Shown in pieces: positions 33,216 through 35,702 of a DNA stretch of 35,702 nucleotides. Origin of the DNA: Cereibacter johrii (GTDB taxonomy: Bacteria > Pseudomonadota > Alphaproteobacteria > Rhodobacterales > Rhodobacteraceae). Location of the stretch: the NCBI RefSeq assembly GCF_001720585.1, contig NZ_MABH01000132.1:1-35702 (forward strand). Direction: 5' to 3'. Numbering within the stretch: position 1 is the stretch's first letter; each line of letters starts with the position of its first letter. The notes beneath the pieces are model-generated. The model had not been told where the DNA came from, ran no database searches, and worked only from the letters and a program-made list of their open reading frames with translations. The position numbers and the translations under genes are program-made.

Positions 33216-33788
33216 ATGCGCGCCTTCATCCGTTTCGCCGACCGCCTGTCGGCGGCCTTCGGCCATGCCTTCGGCTGGCTGGTGGTCCTCATGACCCTCG
33301 GGGTCAGCTACGAAGTCCTCGTGCGCTATGTCTTCAATGCGCCGACGCCCTGGTCGCTCGACGTCTCCTTCATCATGTATGGCACGCTCTTCATGATGGG
33401 CGGCGCCTATACGCTGTCGCGCAACGGCCATGTGCGCGGCGATTTCCTCTACCGGATGTGGAAGCCCCGGACGCAGGCGGCGGTGGATCTGGTGCTCTAC
33501 CTGATCTTCTTCTTTCCCGGCATCACGGCGCTGATCCTCTCGGGCTGGAAATATTCCGCGCGCTCCTGGGGCTATGCCGAGGTGAGCGTGAACAGCCCGG
33601 CGGGCATTCCGATCTATCAGTTCAAGTCGGTGATGGTGGCCGCGGGGCTTCTCCTCTTCATCCAGGGGCTGGCGCAGGTCTGCCGCTGCCTCCTCTGCCT
33701 GCGCGAGGGCTACTGGCTCTCGGCCGAGCAGGATGTCGAGGAGACCGAGGCCGCGCTCGTGCGCGACCATGGCGGGGAGGCGACATGA
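33216..33788 (+). CDS. TRAP transporter small membrane subunit (DctQ-type)
   Basis: A 190-residue inner-membrane protein with four hydrophobic helices (for example FGWLVVLMTLGVSYEVLVRYVF and LVLYLIFFFPGITALILSGW). The DctQ pattern YEVLVRYVFNAPTPWSLDVSFIMYGTLFMMGGAYTLSRNGHVRGDFLYRMW is unmistakable. It joins the large M subunit to form the membrane part of the transporter. GCGGGAGATCCC precedes the ATG. Its stop overlaps the ATG of a small repeat-bearing ORF (ATGA). Confidence 0.9.
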   Translation: MRAFIRFADRLSAAFGHAFGWLVVLMTLGVSYEVLVRYVFNAPTPWSLDVSFIMYGTLFMMGGAYTLSRNGHVRGDFLYRMWKPRTQAAVDLVLYLIFFFPGITALILSGWKYSARSWGYAEVSVNSPAGIPIYQFKSVMVAAGLLLFIQGLAQVCRCLLCLREGYWLSAEQDVEETEAALVRDHGGEAT

Positions 33789-33976
33789 GCCGCACCGCCG
33801 CCGCCCCGGCCCCGACCCGCCTCCGGTTGCCGTTCGGCCCCGCCTCCGCTCCGTCCCGGACCCGCGCCCGGTTGCCCTGCGGTGACGCCTCCGCCCCGTC
33901 CCGGACCCGCTTCCGGTTGCCGTGCGGCCCCGCCGCCTTCGACTTTCATCCTCGCAGCAAGGAGACGGCCGAGTGA
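33785..33976 (+). CDS. 63-residue repeat ORF between the TRAP Q and M genes
   Basis: A 63-codon ORF whose ATG overlaps the DctQ stop (ATGA) and whose TGA overlaps the DctM GTG (GTGA), so ribosomes could pass Q to this ORF to M without a gap. It encodes three 15-residue units, the second and third being ASAPSRTRARLPCGD and ASAPSRTRFRLPCGP, rich in Arg, Ser and Pro with one Cys each. It has no signal peptide or membrane helix and resembles no family I know. TRAP Q and M genes normally abut or overlap directly, so this insertion is unusual. It could be a translated repeat spacer that keeps coupling after a duplication. Expression as a stable protein is unproven. Confidence 0.5.
   Translation: MSRTAAAPAPTRLRLPFGPASAPSRTRARLPCGDASAPSRTRFRLPCGPAAFDFHPRSKETAE
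33797..33931 (+). repeat. Three tandem 45-bp repeats between the TRAP Q and M genes
   Basis: Copies at 33797-33841, 33842-33886 and 33887-33931 share the blocks CCGACCCGC or CCGGACCCGC and CCGGTTGCC. The second and third differ at few positions, and the first is more diverged. The period is exactly 45 bp, a multiple of three, so copy-number change keeps the surrounding frame open. Confidence 0.9.
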
Positions 33977-35394
33977 CCGACCCTCAAGTGGCCCTGCTCA
34001 TGCTGGGCATCTTCATCTCGCTCGTCTTCCTCGGCTTCCCCATCGCCTTCACCCTCATGGCCCTCGGCATCGGCTTCGGCTACTACGCCTATTTCGATGC
34101 GAGCCGGATGTGGCGGGCCTTCAACCGGCTGGGGGAGGAGGCCGACGGCTGGACCTCGGCCTCGACCTGGGTCGAGGGGTTCTTCAACAACCGGATCTTC
34201 GACCTCTTCATCAACCAGACCTACACGGTGATGTCGAACGAGGTGCTGACGGCGATCCCGCTCTTTCTCTTCATGGGCTATATCGTCGAGCGGGCGAACA
34301 TCGTGGACCGGCTCTTCACCACGCTCAACATCGCCTCGAAGAACATCCCCGGCTCGATGGGGGTGGCGGCGCTCGTGACCTGCGCGCTCTTCGCCACGGC
34401 CACCGGCATCGTGGGCGCGGTGGTCACCCTCATGGGGCTTCTTGCGCTGCCCGCGATGCTGAAATCCCGCTACGACCATGCCTTCGCCTCGGGCATCATC
34501 TGTGCGGGCGGCACGCTCGGCATCCTGATCCCGCCCTCGATCATGCTGATCGTCTATGCGGCCTCCTCGGGCGTCTCGATCGTCCGGCTCTATGCGGCAG
34601 CCCTCCTGCCGGGCCTCACGCTCGTGGGCCTCTATCTCGTCTACATCATCGGCCGGTCGATCCTTCAGCCGCATGTGGCGCCGCGTCCGGCGCCGGGCGA
34701 GGTGCCGGACGTGCCGGGGGGCAAGCTCTTCCTGATGCTGCTCACCTCGTTCTTCCCGCTGGCCGTGCTGATCCTCGCGGTGCTGGGCTCGATCCTCTTC
34801 GGGCTGGCCACACCCACCGAGGCGGCCTCGATCGGGGCGCTCGGCGGCATGGTGCTGGCCGTCCTCTACCGCGCGATGACCTTCGAGCGGCTGCGCGAGA
34901 GCGTCTATCTCACCGTGCGCACGACGGCGATGGTCTGCTGGCTCTTCGTCGGCTCCTACACCTTCTCGGCGGTCTTCTCCTACCTCGGCGGCGAGCAGGT
35001 GATCGCCGACTTCGTGGGGAGCCTCGATCTCACGCCGTTCCAGTTCCTCATTCTGGCCCAGCTCATCATCTTCCTGCTCGGCTGGCCGCTCGAATGGTCC
35101 GAGATCATCATCATCTTCGTGCCGATTTTCCTGCCGCTCCTGCAGATCTTCGACATCGACCCGCTGTTCTTCGGGGTGCTCGTCGCGCTGAACCTGCAGA
35201 CCTCGTTCCTGACACCGCCGATGGCGATGTCGGCCTATTACCTGAAGGGGATCGCGCCGCCGCAGGTGCGGCTCACGCAGATCTTCGCGGGCTCCCTGCC
35301 CTATGTGGGGATGGTCTTCGTCTGCATGGCCCTGATGTATCTCTTCCCGCAGATCGTCTTCGCGCTTCCGGAGTTCGTCTATGGGGCGCGCTGA
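33973..35394 (+). CDS. TRAP transporter large membrane subunit (DctM-type)
   Basis: A 473-residue permease with about 12-14 helices that uses the ion gradient. The opening VALLMLGIFISLVFLGFPIAFTLMALGIGFGYYAYFDASRMWRAFNRLGEEADGWTS, IPLFLFMGYIVERANIVDRLF, GTLGILIPPSIMLIVYAASSGVSI and PLFFGVLVALNLQTSFLTPPMAMSAYYLKGIAPPQV are DctM landmarks. I use the GTG at 33973, which overlaps the stop of the repeat ORF and gives the expected N-terminus. The alternative start upstream would read into the repeats. A hydrophilic loop of about 60 residues near the N-terminus is a larger insertion than in many DctM proteins. Its last 14 nt overlap the amidase gene. Confidence 0.92.
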   Translation: MTDPQVALLMLGIFISLVFLGFPIAFTLMALGIGFGYYAYFDASRMWRAFNRLGEEADGWTSASTWVEGFFNNRIFDLFINQTYTVMSNEVLTAIPLFLFMGYIVERANIVDRLFTTLNIASKNIPGSMGVAALVTCALFATATGIVGAVVTLMGLLALPAMLKSRYDHAFASGIICAGGTLGILIPPSIMLIVYAASSGVSIVRLYAAALLPGLTLVGLYLVYIIGRSILQPHVAPRPAPGEVPDVPGGKLFLMLLTSFFPLAVLILAVLGSILFGLATPTEAASIGALGGMVLAVLYRAMTFERLRESVYLTVRTTAMVCWLFVGSYTFSAVFSYLGGEQVIADFVGSLDLTPFQFLILAQLIIFLLGWPLEWSEIIIIFVPIFLPLLQIFDIDPLFFGVLVALNLQTSFLTPPMAMSAYYLKGIAPPQVRLTQIFAGSLPYVGMVFVCMALMYLFPQIVFALPEFVYGAR

Positions 35395-35702
35395 CCGCAA
35401 CGGAGGGCTCCTCGCCCTGACCGGGGCCGAGCTGGCGGGGCGGCTCGCCTCGGGCGCGCTCCGCGCGGTGGAGCTGGTCGAGGCCTGCCTGTCGCAGATC
35501 GCCGCGCGCGAGCCGGAGGTGCAGGCCTGGGCCTTCCTCGACGGGGATCATGCGATGGCGCAGGCGCGCGCTCTCGATGCGCGCCGGCAGAGCGGGGCGG
35601 CGCTTGGTCCGCTGCACGGGCTGCCGGTGGGGGTGAAGGACGTGATCGACGTGCGCGGCATGCCGACCGGCCTCGGCCTTGCGGGCGGGGCGGGGCGGGT
35701 GG
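35381..35702 (+). CDS. Amidase-signature family enzyme, N-terminal part (cut by the window end)
   Basis: The first 107 codons of an amidase-signature enzyme (GatA/AmiE-like). LTGAELAGRLASGALRAVELVEACLSQIAAREPEVQAWAF and GPLHGLPVGVKDVIDVRGMPT are the family's N-terminal blocks, with Lys86 of the Ser-Ser-Lys triad in GVKD. The two serines lie beyond the window. Its ATG overlaps the end of the DctM gene by 14 nt, so it is translated with the TRAP genes. It probably hydrolyses an amide that the transporter brings in, an inference from the operon. It is not GatA itself by context, since gatB/C are not seen here. Confidence 0.85.
   Translation, partial: MGRADRNGGLLALTGAELAGRLASGALRAVELVEACLSQIAAREPEVQAWAFLDGDHAMAQARALDARRQSGAALGPLHGLPVGVKDVIDVRGMPTGLGLAGGAGRV

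Noticed and set aside
33797-33931. A short CRISPR-like array
   Set aside because: The units are contiguous 45-bp tandem repeats with no unique spacers and no cas genes nearby.

Overview
The window is very GC-rich and densely coded. Its gene content (TRAP and ABC uptake systems, Tat-exported enzymes, paired cyclic-di-GMP enzymes, a GST with a cysteine-containing tail) fits an alphaproteobacterium of the Rhodobacteraceae, most like Rhodobacter/Cereibacter sphaeroides. This assignment is inferred from composition and family resemblance, not from a database match. I found no rRNA, tRNA, CRISPR array, transposase or phage gene, so this looks like chromosomal or chromid DNA rich in transport and accessory functions.

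Layout. (1) 82-6555: a divergent iron/siderophore locus, with a TonB-dependent receptor on the minus strand facing a binding protein, two permeases and an ATPase that overlap by ATGA or GTGA junctions. (2) 6556-7197: a mostly non-coding stretch holding a remnant of an iron-containing alcohol dehydrogenase. (3) 7198-12350: a DUF218/YdcF-type membrane protein, convergent with a two-gene minus-strand c-di-GMP module (7TM-PAS-GGEEF, then GAF-PAS-PAS-GGDEF-EAL). (4) 12554-18910: a LysR regulator, a nitrilase-family amidase, an RraA-like protein lacking the usual Arg, and a complete polyamine-type ABC importer; together these look like a substrate-specific uptake and catabolism island, closed by a strong terminator hairpin. 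(5) 18962-22256: a 23-G homopolymer inside a 50-bp duplication, a textbook cobalamin riboswitch, a short leader ORF with a strong Shine-Dalgarno, and btuFCD-type genes. (6) 22527-24767: a Tat-exported cyclase-family hydrolase, an AhpD-like protein and a quinone oxidoreductase. (7) 24852-27977, minus strand: an SH3/glycine-zipper envelope protein, a RES-toxin/antitoxin pair with a perfect 15-bp inverted repeat upstream, and a GST with a YHS-like tail. (8) 28155-31847: aroQ, then a MacAB-like efflux system with separate ATPase and permease genes. (9) 32025-35702: a TRAP transporter whose P gene is preceded by two consecutive inverted repeats and whose Q and M genes are separated by a 63-codon ORF built from three 45-bp tandem repeats, followed by the start of an amidase gene cut by the window end.

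How the genes work together. Four uptake systems (siderophore-iron, polyamine-like, corrinoid, TRAP) sit beside soluble enzymes likely to process the imported compounds: a nitrilase plus RraA-like protein beside the polyamine-type ABC system, and an amidase-signature enzyme overlapping the TRAP M gene. The less ordinary items are the riboswitch-leader ORF-btuF arrangement with its upstream G-tract, the translationally coupled repeat ORF inside the TRAP operon, the paired palindromes ahead of that operon, and the RES module with its palindrome. No wholly new defence or mobile system was recognised.
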